Shown: in pieces, positions 51,805-60,481 of the stretch
How positions within the stretch are numbered: position 1 is the stretch's first letter
Layout: the number at the start of each line of letters is the position of its first letter
From: Halomonas sp.
Lineage (GTDB): Bacteria > Pseudomonadota > Gammaproteobacteria > Pseudomonadales > Halomonadaceae
Reading direction: 5' to 3'
DNA: 64,000 nucleotides
NCBI RefSeq assembly: GCF_029263665.1
Contig: NZ_JAJUFQ010000020.1
Span: 1 to 64,000, forward strand
Translations under genes and position numbers: made by a program
The notes under the pieces: model-generated
What the model was told of the DNA's origin: nothing
What the model saw: the letters and a program-made list of their open reading frames with translations, nothing else
Database searches by the model: none

Positions 51805-52812
51805 TCACCAGCTCAGGCAAATCTTGCCGAAATGCTTGCCAGATTCCTGATGACGGAAGGCTGCAGCAATTTCTTCCAGAGCAAAGCGGCTATCAATGAG
51901 TGGTTTCATGCCACAGGCTTCGATGGCCTGGATCATTTCCATCTGTTGACGCCGGCTGCCAACGATCAGCCCCTGCAAGCGCGCCTGCTTGGCCATCAGC
52001 TTGGCGGTAGGAATGTCTCCTTGCCGCCCTGTCAGTACACCTATCAGTGAAATATGCCCACCAATGCGCACTGCCTCGATGGACTGCGGCAAGGTTCCAG
52101 GGCCCCCCACCTCGACCACATGATCGACACCGACGCCCGCGGTGATTTCCTTTACCTTGCGCCCCCACTCGGGCTCCTGACGATAATGGATGACATGCTC
52201 GGCCCCCATGGCCTTGAGCCGCTCTAGTTTTTCCTCCGATGAAGACGTGCCGATCACACGCGCTCCCATCATCCTTGCGAACTGCAGAGCAAAGATCGAG
52301 ACACCTCCCGTTCCCAGCACCAGCACCGTGTCTCCGGCCTTGAGCCCGCCATCAGCAACCAGGGCTCGCCATGCGGTCAGGCCCGCCGTGGTCAACGTGG
52401 CAGATTCCTCATGGGAATAGCCCTTGGGCTGATGCGTGAACCAGGTCGCCGGGCGCACCACGCTTTCCAGAGCATAGCCATCGACGCCATCCCCCGGGGT
52501 AGTGGAAAAATCACCGACACGCGCAGGTCCTTCCAACCATGTTGGAAAGAATGTCGACACCACGGCATCGCCTACCGAAAAATCCGTCACGCCTGCACCC
52601 ACTGCCTCGACGACCCCGGCTCCATCCGCCATCGGAATACGACCATCCGCAGTGGGAATGGCACCAATGGCGACACCGTAGTCATGAAAATTGAGCGAGC
52701 TGGCATGCAGACGTACACGAATCTCGTCAGGCCTCGGCTCTCCCGGAGCCTCACGCTCTTCCACCACCAGATTATCGAGCCCGCCTGGGGCCTTGAGGGT
52801 CACGACTCTCAT
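51805..52812 (-). CDS. Zinc-independent alcohol dehydrogenase/quinone oxidoreductase-like protein
   Basis: A 335-residue medium-chain dehydrogenase. The GroES-like domain covers about 25-130, and a Rossmann domain with the LVLGTGGVSIFALQFA nucleotide motif lies near 165-180. The catalytic-zinc ligands are absent: where Cys-His-Thr would stand the protein reads NFHDYGV, and no structural Cys cluster is seen. It is therefore probably an NADPH-dependent quinone or enone reductase rather than a zinc alcohol dehydrogenase. It converges on the VOC gene. Confidence 0.87.
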   Translation of the reverse strand: MRVVTLKAPGGLDNLVVEEREAPGEPRPDEIRVRLHASSLNFHDYGVAIGAIPTADGRIPMADGAGVVEAVGAGVTDFSVGDAVVSTFFPTWLEGPARVGDFSTTPGDGVDGYALESVVRPATWFTHQPKGYSHEESATLTTAGLTAWRALVADGGLKAGDTVLVLGTGGVSIFALQFARMMGARVIGTSSSEEKLERLKAMGAEHVIHYRQEPEWGRKVKEITAGVGVDHVVEVGGPGTLPQSIEAVRIGGHISLIGVLTGRQGDIPTAKLMAKQARLQGLIVGSRRQQMEMIQAIEACGMKPLIDSRFALEEIAAAFRHQESGKHFGKICLSW

Positions 52813-52838
52813 TCTTCGTTTCTCCCTGAATGCCTATG

Positions 52839-53837
52839 TCATTCACTGACAGGACCATACTCCACTGGTAACCAACGATAGCCCTCGCCATCACGAATCA
52901 CATGACCGATGCCGGGGAACGGCATATGTGCCCCGGCCACCCAGTGCTGATCCTTCGCAGCCGCTGACAATACCGCCTGACGAGCGGCAATCGCCTGCTG
53001 CTGGTCGCTATCGAATTCGATGGCCACGCTGGGATCGGAAAACTGCACCCCGTAACTGTGGACCACATCTCCCCATACCAGCATGTCTTCATCTTCGTCC
53101 TGGAACAGGAAACTGGTGTGCCCAGGAGTGTGTCCAGAAGTATCCTGTGCCGACACACCGTCCATCAGTTCGTCTCCCGGCTGGAAGGTCTCAAGCTTCC
53201 CTGCCTGTTGATAGGGAGCGACAGCATTGCGGGCCATCTCAAAGAAGCCTTTAGCATCTTCAGGGGCGGCCGCCGCCTGCTCCTCGCTCAACCAGTAATC
53301 TGCATCCGCCTGGCTGACACGTAATTCAGCATTGGGATAGATGGCATTGCCTTCACTGTCTGTCAGGCCACAGACATGATCCGGATGCAGGTGCGTCATC
53401 AAGATGGTATCGATATCTTCAGGCGTGTATCCGGAAGCGCGCAGATTGTCGGGCACATGCCCCAGGGTCGGCCCAAAGCACGCCGAAGACCCGGCATCCA
53501 CCAGCACCAGGTGCTCCCCGGTGTGTACCAGGAAAGCATTGACCGCCGTCTGCACACCGTTCTCGCTATCGATGAACAGGCTATCCAGACGCTCACGAAT
53601 CTGCTGTTGATCGAGGCCGGACAGCAGCGCGGTATCAATACCGACATAGCCGTCGTATAGCGCCGTGATCTCATCTCCACCGACCATCATGCGAAACCAG
53701 CCCGCGACCTGGTCATGACGCTGCTCAGGGGGTGCCGCACTGGCGACGGAGGCCGCCATCATTGACGACGTCACACAGCCAGCACTTATTGCCAGCAACA
53801 AGGAACGACAAGGCCTATCCATCAGAAGCTTGGTCAT
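52839..53837 (-). CDS. Secreted metallo-beta-lactamase-fold hydrolase
   Basis: A 332-residue protein with a signal peptide (residues 1-34, cleavage near ASA) and an MBL-fold domain. The zinc motif THLHPDHVCG, the VDAGSSACFG loop and the HTPGHTSF and WGDVVHS metal-binding elements are intact. It is periplasmic by prediction. The subgroup resembles lactonase/methyl parathion hydrolase-like MBL proteins, but the substrate cannot be told from sequence. Confidence 0.88.
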   Translation of the reverse strand: MTKLLMDRPCRSLLLAISAGCVTSSMMAASVASAAPPEQRHDQVAGWFRMMVGGDEITALYDGYVGIDTALLSGLDQQQIRERLDSLFIDSENGVQTAVNAFLVHTGEHLVLVDAGSSACFGPTLGHVPDNLRASGYTPEDIDTILMTHLHPDHVCGLTDSEGNAIYPNAELRVSQADADYWLSEEQAAAAPEDAKGFFEMARNAVAPYQQAGKLETFQPGDELMDGVSAQDTSGHTPGHTSFLFQDEDEDMLVWGDVVHSYGVQFSDPSVAIEFDSDQQQAIAARQAVLSAAAKDQHWVAGAHMPFPGIGHVIRDGEGYRWLPVEYGPVSE

Positions 53838-54112
53838 TGGAGGATCCCGTCCAGAGAATTCAGTGTCACCGAGAGAAGTGACATCATGAGAAACAGGTCA
53901 CGCCATTTATTCCGCGTTTCCTTTATTCGCCTGCGAAGGGATAGCACAGTTTTCCTGTTCTTGCCTGTCCTTCCCCCCTATCCAGGCAAGCTGCACAGGC
54001 ATGGCACACGAAGCGGGTGAGATGGAACGGAGGCACCTCGCCAGCATCACCTATCAGGAAAACTGACCAAGAGACCAGTACACTCATCGCTTGGGCAATC
54101 AGAGAACATCAC

Positions 54113-55054
54113 ATGGATATTCCCCACCAACGGCTGGTCTACTTCCAGGTGACAATCGAGGCGGGGTCTGTGCGTCAGGCCGCAACACGCCTGGATATCG
54201 CCCCTTCTGCCGTCAGCCGCCAGCTCGCGTTGATCGAGACAGCTCTCGGCGCTCCATTACTGGAGCGCTCACGCAATGGCGTGGTTCCGACGGCAGTGGG
54301 AGAAATGCTGCTGGCTTACTGCCGCAAACGCTCAGCCCTTGATGACGCCTTCAGTGAAGAGCTTGATGCATACCAACGCTTGGAAACCGGTCACCTGTCA
54401 CTGACCGTCGGCGAAGGCTTCGTCGGTGACTTGATCGATACGCCGCTACGTACCTTTACCGAGAGTTATCGAGGCGTACGCCTCGATGTGAATACGGGAA
54501 GCACCAGTGAAATCATTGATGCCGTCGTCGAAGACGAGGCCCATATCGGGCTGATGTACCACGAGCGAGTCCACCCCAAGTTGCGCTTCTGGCACTCCAG
54601 CCGCCAGCCGCTGGTGGCGCTGATGTCCCCGACGCACCCATTGACAGCAACAGGCGACACCTTGTCCCTGACCACGCTCAGCGAGCACCCTCTGGCGCTG
54701 TGGCGTACTGGCCATGGGGTTCGCCAACTGGTCGAGGAAGGCTTCCGGGAAGCCGGTCTTCGCCACCAGGTCAGCATGCAGACCAACTCACTTTCCGTGC
54801 TCAAGCATGCCGCCCGTTCCGAACTGACTCTCACGCTACTGCCCGCGTTCGCAGCAGCCAGGGAGCTGGAGGACGGCCTGCTCGTTGCCCGTAGCGTGGA
54901 CTGTGAACGCTTTCTCCAGGCTCATGCCCATATCGTCACACGAGTCGGTCGGCGCATGCCCAAGGCAGGGCTGCAACTGCTGCGTCACCTGGAACGCTGG
55001 ATGCGCGCCTTCAACTCACGAACTGAAGCAGGCATCAACGCCACACACTCCTGA
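54113..55054 (+). CDS. LysR-family transcriptional regulator
   Basis: A 313-residue LysR-type protein. The helix-turn-helix covers residues 1-62 (RLVYFQVTIEAGSVRQAATR, APSAVSRQLALIE), with an effector domain to the end. The start MDIPHQRL at 54113 fits the family; a longer frame does not. It is convergent with the aldehyde dehydrogenase gene that ends a catabolic-looking minus-strand set, and divergent from the MBL gene. Confidence 0.87.
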   Translation: MDIPHQRLVYFQVTIEAGSVRQAATRLDIAPSAVSRQLALIETALGAPLLERSRNGVVPTAVGEMLLAYCRKRSALDDAFSEELDAYQRLETGHLSLTVGEGFVGDLIDTPLRTFTESYRGVRLDVNTGSTSEIIDAVVEDEAHIGLMYHERVHPKLRFWHSSRQPLVALMSPTHPLTATGDTLSLTTLSEHPLALWRTGHGVRQLVEEGFREAGLRHQVSMQTNSLSVLKHAARSELTLTLLPAFAAARELEDGLLVARSVDCERFLQAHAHIVTRVGRRMPKAGLQLLRHLERWMRAFNSRTEAGINATHS

Positions 55055-55105
55055 TCCGCTCAAACCTGCAGCCAGGTCAACCGAACCTGGCTACAGGACC
55101 ACTCA

Positions 55106-56698
55106 TCAGCCTACGCCATTGCCATAACCCATGGCCACGCTGGCGGATGTCGCCGTTTCCACCCAGACACTCTGGGCAACCGTGTACTCCCTGAGTCCTT
55201 CGACGCCGCTGGAACGACCAAACCCACTCTCGCCAAAGCCACCAAACGGTGACATGACATTGATCGCCTTGTAACTGTTGATCCATACCGTACCGGCACG
55301 CAGACGAGCAGCCACCCGGTGGGCGCGAGCGGGATCCTGAGTCCATACCGCCCCGGCCAGCCCAAAGCGAGTAGCATTTGCCAGGCGTACTGCCTCTTCC
55401 TCGCTATCGAATGGCATGACTACCACCACTGGACCAAAGACTTCTTCCTGAGCAATGGCCATATCTTCGGTGACATCGGTAAGCACGGTCGGGGCCAGAT
55501 AATAGCCAGTGGCCTCTGACGGCAGGGTCTCCGGACGCTTCCCGCCACACAGTACTCGTGCACCCTGCCGCTGCGCCGTCTCCAGCATTGAGGTAATGTG
55601 CTGATATTGCTTTGCGTTCTGCACCGGCCCCATCAGGGTGGCATCATCACCAGGCAGCCCGATCGTTATCTCTCCGGCCGCGCGTGCCAGACGCTTGCAG
55701 ACCTCATCGAGGACTTCCCTCTGTACCAGCAACCGGGAGCCTGCCACACAACTCTGCCCCGCAGCGGCGAAAATGGCAGCTTGCGCACCAGCCACGGCGT
55801 CGTCGAGCCTGGCATCGGCGAAGATGATATTGGCAGACTTTCCCCCCAGCTCCAGCACACTCGGCACCAGACGCTCTGCCCCCGCCTGAGCGATACGGCG
55901 ACCGCTCTCCGGCGAACCGACAAAGACCAGCTTGCTGATGCCAGGGTTGCCGGTCAACGCGGCCCCTGTGGTCGGTCCCACACCATTGACGATATTGATC
56001 AGTCCCCTGGGCAACCCACTACGCTCGAGCAGCATAGCAATCACCACCGACGAGAAAGGGGTCATCTCAGAGGGCTTGAGCACCACTCCATTACCCGCCG
56101 CAATGGCCGGAGCCAGCTGCCAGCCGCAGGTGAACATCGGTGCATTCCAAGGCGTGATCTGGCCGACAACACCATAAGGTACAGGACGCACATAGTTGAG
56201 ATGAGACGTAGGTACCGGAATCACTTCACCATGCTGCTTGTCGCACCAGCCGGCATAGTATTCGAACATCTCGCGGACCTTGTTGACCTCACCGCGACAG
56301 TCACGGATGGGCTTGCCCGCCACAACACTCTCCAGCCGTGCCAGCGTCTCCTCATACCCGAGTAACGCCCCAGCCGCAGCCATCATGCGTCGTCCACGCT
56401 CACTGGCTGTCAGCGCCATCCACTCCTGCTGGGCACGGGCTGCAGCTTCCACCGCCTGCTCGACCACCGCTCTCCCTGCATCACGATATGCGACAAGGGG
56501 AAGCCCCGTCACAGGATCGAGCAGCTCAATGGCCTCCCCCTGCCCGGCCACCAGTTCCCCATTGACCCAGTTGGTCAACGGCGTCTCCGCCTGCATTTCC
56601 AGTGCAGCCAATAGTTCGGAAACACGCGCTATTGCCTGGCGGTTAAGAGTATTGCTGTTAAGAACGTCGCTGTTAAGAACATCGCTGGGAGAATTCAT
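55106..56698 (-). CDS. NAD(P)-dependent aldehyde dehydrogenase
   Basis: A 530-residue ALDH-superfamily enzyme oxidising an aldehyde to its acid. The catalytic Glu is in LELGGKSAN and the catalytic Cys in AAGQSCVAGSR. The cofactor region reads VGQITPWNAPMFTCGWQLAPA, and EEVFGPVV is near the C-terminus. The extreme N-terminus carries the repeated pentapeptide SDVLN/SDVLN/SNTLN, encoded by 15-bp tandem repeats. The start overlaps the stop of the upstream dehydrogenase (ATGA). The substrate is unknown; residues resemble betaine-aldehyde/semialdehyde dehydrogenases in a general way. Confidence 0.9.
   Translation of the reverse strand: MNSPSDVLNSDVLNSNTLNRQAIARVSELLAALEMQAETPLTNWVNGELVAGQGEAIELLDPVTGLPLVAYRDAGRAVVEQAVEAAARAQQEWMALTASERGRRMMAAAGALLGYEETLARLESVVAGKPIRDCRGEVNKVREMFEYYAGWCDKQHGEVIPVPTSHLNYVRPVPYGVVGQITPWNAPMFTCGWQLAPAIAAGNGVVLKPSEMTPFSSVVIAMLLERSGLPRGLINIVNGVGPTTGAALTGNPGISKLVFVGSPESGRRIAQAGAERLVPSVLELGGKSANIIFADARLDDAVAGAQAAIFAAAGQSCVAGSRLLVQREVLDEVCKRLARAAGEITIGLPGDDATLMGPVQNAKQYQHITSMLETAQRQGARVLCGGKRPETLPSEATGYYLAPTVLTDVTEDMAIAQEEVFGPVVVVMPFDSEEEAVRLANATRFGLAGAVWTQDPARAHRVAARLRAGTVWINSYKAINVMSPFGGFGESGFGRSSGVEGLREYTVAQSVWVETATSASVAMGYGNGVG
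56641..56685. repeat. Three-unit 15-bp tandem array coding the ALDH N-terminus
   Basis: Three units on the plus strand (56641-56655, 56656-56670, 56671-56685) of the form TGTTAAGAACATCGC. In the coding strand they add in-frame SDVLN-like pentapeptides right after the start codon. This is the one array of the set that lies within a protein end rather than a spacer. Confidence 0.88.
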
Positions 56699-57600
56699 TG
56701 CACGTCCTCCTGGCGGAATGATGCTTCATTACCTTCGGCAAGGCGCAGAATCGCATCGGTGATATGGTTGAAATCAGCACTGTCGGGCAAATCGTCGCTC
56801 TCGGCGTGCCAGCGTTCCACCACCTGGCTCAGCAGATCCAGCGACAGCCCCTGGCCAATGGCAGCGTCGCGCGCCAGACGCAGGTCCTTGCGCATCAGGC
56901 CCGTGGTGAAACCAGAGTCAAAGGCGTCGGAAATAATCCATTTGGGGAAGTTGACTTCGCTGACAGCGCTGCGCCCCGAGCCACTATTCAGCCCCGCCAG
57001 GCAAGCCTCAGGTTCCACGCCGGCCCGTTGTGCCAACGCGACAGCCTCGGCCGTTGTCAGCAGATGTGCTGCGCACAGGTAGTTGTTGGCCAGCTTGACC
57101 ACATGCCCGCTACCCGCTGCGCCCACATGGGTGTAGCGCGCAGACATCACCTTGAGCATGGGCTCGACGCGTTCGATGGTTGCCTCCTCTCCACCCAACA
57201 GCATGCCGAGGCTTCCCGCTGCAGCCCCTGCCGGCCCTCCGCTGACCGGGGCATCGAGCCAGGCCAGACCTGCCTCGATCACCTTCCCTGCCAGCTCCCG
57301 GGTGACCACCGGATCACTGGTCGAAGTATCGACAATCACGCTGCCCATCGGCGCCTGCCGCAGTATTCCGGGAGAGGACTCGATCACCTCTCGAACATGC
57401 GCTGACGTGGGTAATGACAGCAGATAGACATCCGCCGCTGGCAGCGCATCCTCCGGACTGATCACCGCGAGCCCTCGCGATGCCATGCTGTTGCGCGCAT
57501 TCTCCGCGACATCCGTACCCAGAACCTCGAACCCGGCGGCATGCAGCGTCAGCGCCATGTTACCGCCCATCTGACCCAAACCTATTACAACGATCTTCAT
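56695..57600 (-). CDS. NAD(P)-dependent beta-hydroxyacid dehydrogenase (HIBADH family)
   Basis: A 301-residue enzyme of the 3-hydroxyisobutyrate/6-phosphogluconate dehydrogenase family. Its Rossmann motif is VIGLGQMGGNMA (about 4-15). The substrate-binding loop is DAPVSGGPAGAAAG and the catalytic Lys is in GSGHVVKLANN. AGGAG six bases before ATG 57600 sets the start. It overlaps the ALDH start, so the two are coupled. Likely role: oxidising a beta-hydroxyacid or reducing a semialdehyde in the same pathway. Substrate unknown. Confidence 0.9.
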   Translation of the reverse strand: MKIVVIGLGQMGGNMALTLHAAGFEVLGTDVAENARNSMASRGLAVISPEDALPAADVYLLSLPTSAHVREVIESSPGILRQAPMGSVIVDTSTSDPVVTRELAGKVIEAGLAWLDAPVSGGPAGAAAGSLGMLLGGEEATIERVEPMLKVMSARYTHVGAAGSGHVVKLANNYLCAAHLLTTAEAVALAQRAGVEPEACLAGLNSGSGRSAVSEVNFPKWIISDAFDSGFTTGLMRKDLRLARDAAIGQGLSLDLLSQVVERWHAESDDLPDSADFNHITDAILRLAEGNEASFRQEDVQ

Positions 57601-57668
57601 GCTAACTCCTGGTTTGTGCTTGTCTGAGGCGAGCCGCCAGTGCCGGAATTCAGGCACAGGGGCCCCAG

Positions 57669-57726
57669 GCCATGCCTCGAGGGCATGGCAAGACCATGTC
57701 GTATGGGAACTACTGAATAAGTTGCT
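57669..57726. repeat. Hairpin and partial copy of the dispersed element end
   Basis: GCCATGCC and GGCATGGC arms (57669-57676 and 57682-57689) form a hairpin downstream of the M20 gene on the minus strand. Next to it, 57704-57726 begins GGGAACTACTGAATAA, close to the left end of the element at 50089. It may be an eroded copy or a solo end. Confidence 0.4.
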
Positions 57727-57759
57727 GTGTTTCCCCTGGTGAAAGGAAAGCCCGCCTGG

Positions 57760-58914
57760 TCAGGCCTGGCTGAGAAGTGTTCTCACCAGGGCGGTCCAGT
57801 ACGTCACACCAATCGGCGACAGCTCATCATTGAAATCGTAATGCGGGTTATGCAGGGCGGCGCTGTCCTTGCCATTGCCCAACCAGATGTAGGCGCCGGG
57901 GCGCTGCTGCAGCATGAAGGCGAAGTCTTCCGATGCCATCGACGGCGGCAGGTCTCTGTGTACCTGGCGAATATCCGCCATCGCTTCCAGCACTTCGGCA
58001 CAGCGGCTGGCATGAGCAGGCGTATTGAAGGTGGCCGGATAACGTGACTGGTAATCGATACTGGCCTCCAGGCCATGAAAGGACGCCATTGCTGCAATCG
58101 CCTGGCGAAAGCGTGCCTCGAGATAGTCACGTAGTTCGGGGTCGAAACAGCGCACGGTGCCACACAGCTCCACGCTTTCCGGCATGACATTGTAGGCATC
58201 CCCGGCATGGAACTGGGTTACGCTCATGACAGCAGTCTGATGGGCCGGTGTCTCGCGACTGACGATTCCTTGCAGTTGATTGACCAACTGACATGCCGCC
58301 AGCACCACATCCTTGCCCATATGCGGCATGGCGGCATGGCAGCCATGGCCGGTGATCTTGACCCGAAACACGTCGAACGCGGCCATTACCGCGGCATCAT
58401 GCACCGCGGCCTCACCAACCTCCAGGCCAGGCCAGTTATGCATGCCATAGACAGCCTCCATCGGAAAGCGCTCGAAGAGCCCTTCCTCGACCATGACACG
58501 TCCACCACCTTCATTTTCCTCCGCCGGTTGGAAGATGAAGTAGACCCGGCCAGCAAAATCGGGATTCCTGGCCAATGTACAAGCGGCTCCCAGCAACATG
58601 GTGGTGTGTCCATCATGACCGCAGGCGTGCATCTTGCCCGGAATCCGGGAGGCATGAGCGACATCATTGGCTTCACTCACATCCAACGCATCGATATCGG
58701 CACGCAGCCCAATGGCACGGTTGCTGGCATGACGGCCATCGACCCAGGCCACCACGCCGGTACCACCGCCCAGCCCGGTGGCCATGTCGACCCCTTCGCC
58801 ACTCAGGATCTCGATGATGCGCGCACTCGTGCGATGTTCTTCAAAGGCAGTTTCCGGATGACAATGAAAGTCACGACGCCATTCACGCAGCAGGTCCGGG
58901 GTGATCGTCGACAT
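57760..58914 (-). CDS. M20-family amidohydrolase (hippurate/aminoacylase-like)
   Basis: A 384-residue M20D metallopeptidase. Metal ligands and catalytic residues are visible in HACGHDGHTTM, FIFQPAEENEGGG and FPMEAVYGMHNWPG, and the C-terminal SEDFAFM. Such enzymes split N-acyl or indole-acyl amino acids and hippurate. ATG 58914 has AGAGAG upstream. Longer in-frame sequence overlaps the 15-bp array and the permease gene and is not supported. It lies directly downstream of a DUF3100 permease, which probably imports its substrate. Confidence 0.9.
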   Translation of the reverse strand: MSTITPDLLREWRRDFHCHPETAFEEHRTSARIIEILSGEGVDMATGLGGGTGVVAWVDGRHASNRAIGLRADIDALDVSEANDVAHASRIPGKMHACGHDGHTTMLLGAACTLARNPDFAGRVYFIFQPAEENEGGGRVMVEEGLFERFPMEAVYGMHNWPGLEVGEAAVHDAAVMAAFDVFRVKITGHGCHAAMPHMGKDVVLAACQLVNQLQGIVSRETPAHQTAVMSVTQFHAGDAYNVMPESVELCGTVRCFDPELRDYLEARFRQAIAAMASFHGLEASIDYQSRYPATFNTPAHASRCAEVLEAMADIRQVHRDLPPSMASEDFAFMLQQRPGAYIWLGNGKDSAALHNPHYDFNDELSPIGVTYWTALVRTLLSQA

Positions 58915-58933
58915 AGCGTTCTCTCTGTTTACG

Positions 58934-58993
58934 GTCGCATCAGTTGCAGTCATATCAGTTGCAGTTACATCTATGGCAGTCACTTCGGCTACA
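58934..58993. repeat. Four-unit 15-bp tandem array between the DUF3100 and M20 genes
   Basis: Units at 58934-58948, 58949-58963, 58964-58978 and 58979-58993 are of the form GTCATATCAGTTGCA. The fourth overlaps the stop codon of the DUF3100 gene (58989-58991). The array nearly fills the spacer, just as in the sbp-cysT and regulator-prpB junctions. Confidence 0.88.
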
Positions 58994-60287
58994 GAAGCGC
59001 CTGGGCCACGACAGCCGAGCCAATGAAGGTGCCGGTAAAGACCAGCAGAGACACGATGACCAGCTTCCAGCCGACCTGTCGGAACATGGTGAATTCCCGC
59101 GGTGACAGTGCCAGTCCGGCATAGGCAAGCACCGGAGTTACGATGGCAAGGAAGCTCACCGACTGCAGTTGTTCGATGATCCAGGCATTGCCAGGGAACC
59201 AGGGCAAGGTCACGACAATGCTGACCAGCGAGACCCAGGCCACACCCGGCAGATAGAAAGGAGCAAAGCGGGTGATGACCAGCCCCAGCATGGTCATGGC
59301 ATAAAGGATCACCATCCCTGGCAGCGCCATCATCAGGGAGCCACCATTGATGGTATTGCTGATCCATCCGACCACACAGACCACCGCCATGACGATGGCA
59401 GTCTGACCGAGGTGGCGCTCGGGACGCTCCTCGTCACTGACCGTGGCAGCGAAATCCTGCTCGACGGTTGCCTTGGCACCGACGGAGCGTGCTGCCCGGT
59501 GCCCTGAACACCACTTGAAGATACGTTCGGCCATCGGCAGGGCAATGAACAGCGAGATATACAGCCCCGTTGCATAGGTCAGCAGGTTGCTTGCGCCGGC
59601 GAAGGCCAGCAACTCATCACGCAGTTCCGGCAAGGCTCCGGCAATGGCACCCGAACAGGCCGCCACCATACTGCCACTGCCCACTCCACAGGCCATCGCG
59701 AGGGCGCGGGGGTCAAAGATATCCAATGTCGTCAGATAACCTGCCAGCAAGGCAAACCAGAGTGTGCCGAACATGGTGCCCACGACGTAGACCCCCATGA
59801 CACCGATACCTTCTGGCCCCTTGAGACCATACCTGTCGGAGATGATCGCAATGTTGGGTTCACGGGCAATGGAATAGGTGGCACCGATGGCTTCCCGCCC
59901 CATCTTCAACACCAGCACTGCAAATGGCATGGCCACCAGCATCGTGCCCAGGTTTCCCAATTCCTGCAGGATCAAGGCTGGGCCGGCACTGAGAATCTGC
60001 TCGATCGCCGGTCCGATCGTGGAACCGAAGCGGGCAATGAACGGCATGATCGATAGCAGAATGACAGGAGCCGCCGCTTCACTCAGCTTTACCGGCACCA
60101 GGCGAGATGTAGCCGAGAACAAGTGAGGGTTGAGCAGAAGCCCGATGATGAAGGCATAGAACAGTGGCAGCAGCAGTAAAGTACCGGGCCCGAGGGGGAT
60201 CTTGATGATACCGATGGCTTCAGAGGTCAAGGCGGCAACCGCCACGATGCTGTGCAAGCGCCAATCGAGGAGCATGGAAAGTTTCAT
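58989..60287 (-). CDS. DUF3100 membrane protein (putative permease)
   Basis: A 432-residue integral membrane protein with roughly ten hydrophobic segments, recognisable as the DUF3100 family by its overall pattern (KIPLGPGTLLLLPLFYAFIIG near the N-terminus, GVGSGSMVAACSGAIAGALP mid-protein). A charged loop lies at about 285-320. ATG 60287 is chosen over 60353. DUF3100 genes frequently neighbour M20 amidohydrolases, and the pair is thought to handle an N-acylated substrate, but no substrate is established. Confidence 0.83.
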   Translation of the reverse strand: MKLSMLLDWRLHSIVAVAALTSEAIGIIKIPLGPGTLLLLPLFYAFIIGLLLNPHLFSATSRLVPVKLSEAAAPVILLSIMPFIARFGSTIGPAIEQILSAGPALILQELGNLGTMLVAMPFAVLVLKMGREAIGATYSIAREPNIAIISDRYGLKGPEGIGVMGVYVVGTMFGTLWFALLAGYLTTLDIFDPRALAMACGVGSGSMVAACSGAIAGALPELRDELLAFAGASNLLTYATGLYISLFIALPMAERIFKWCSGHRAARSVGAKATVEQDFAATVSDEERPERHLGQTAIVMAVVCVVGWISNTINGGSLMMALPGMVILYAMTMLGLVITRFAPFYLPGVAWVSLVSIVVTLPWFPGNAWIIEQLQSVSFLAIVTPVLAYAGLALSPREFTMFRQVGWKLVIVSLLVFTGTFIGSAVVAQALL

Positions 60288-60481
60288 GAGAGTGCCCTGT
60301 TTTTGTAATGGCGACAACTGTTGTAATAGCGGCAACGACGGCTCTCCTTGCACAAAGGCAGAGCCATATCGTCACCACGAGTATCGAAGCAGGGCACGCT
60401 CTAATAAAAGGAGAATAATGTACTGTTTTTTAGACCAGGGGCTTTTGAGACACGGGCACAGGTATTTCTGCTCGGCCCGAA

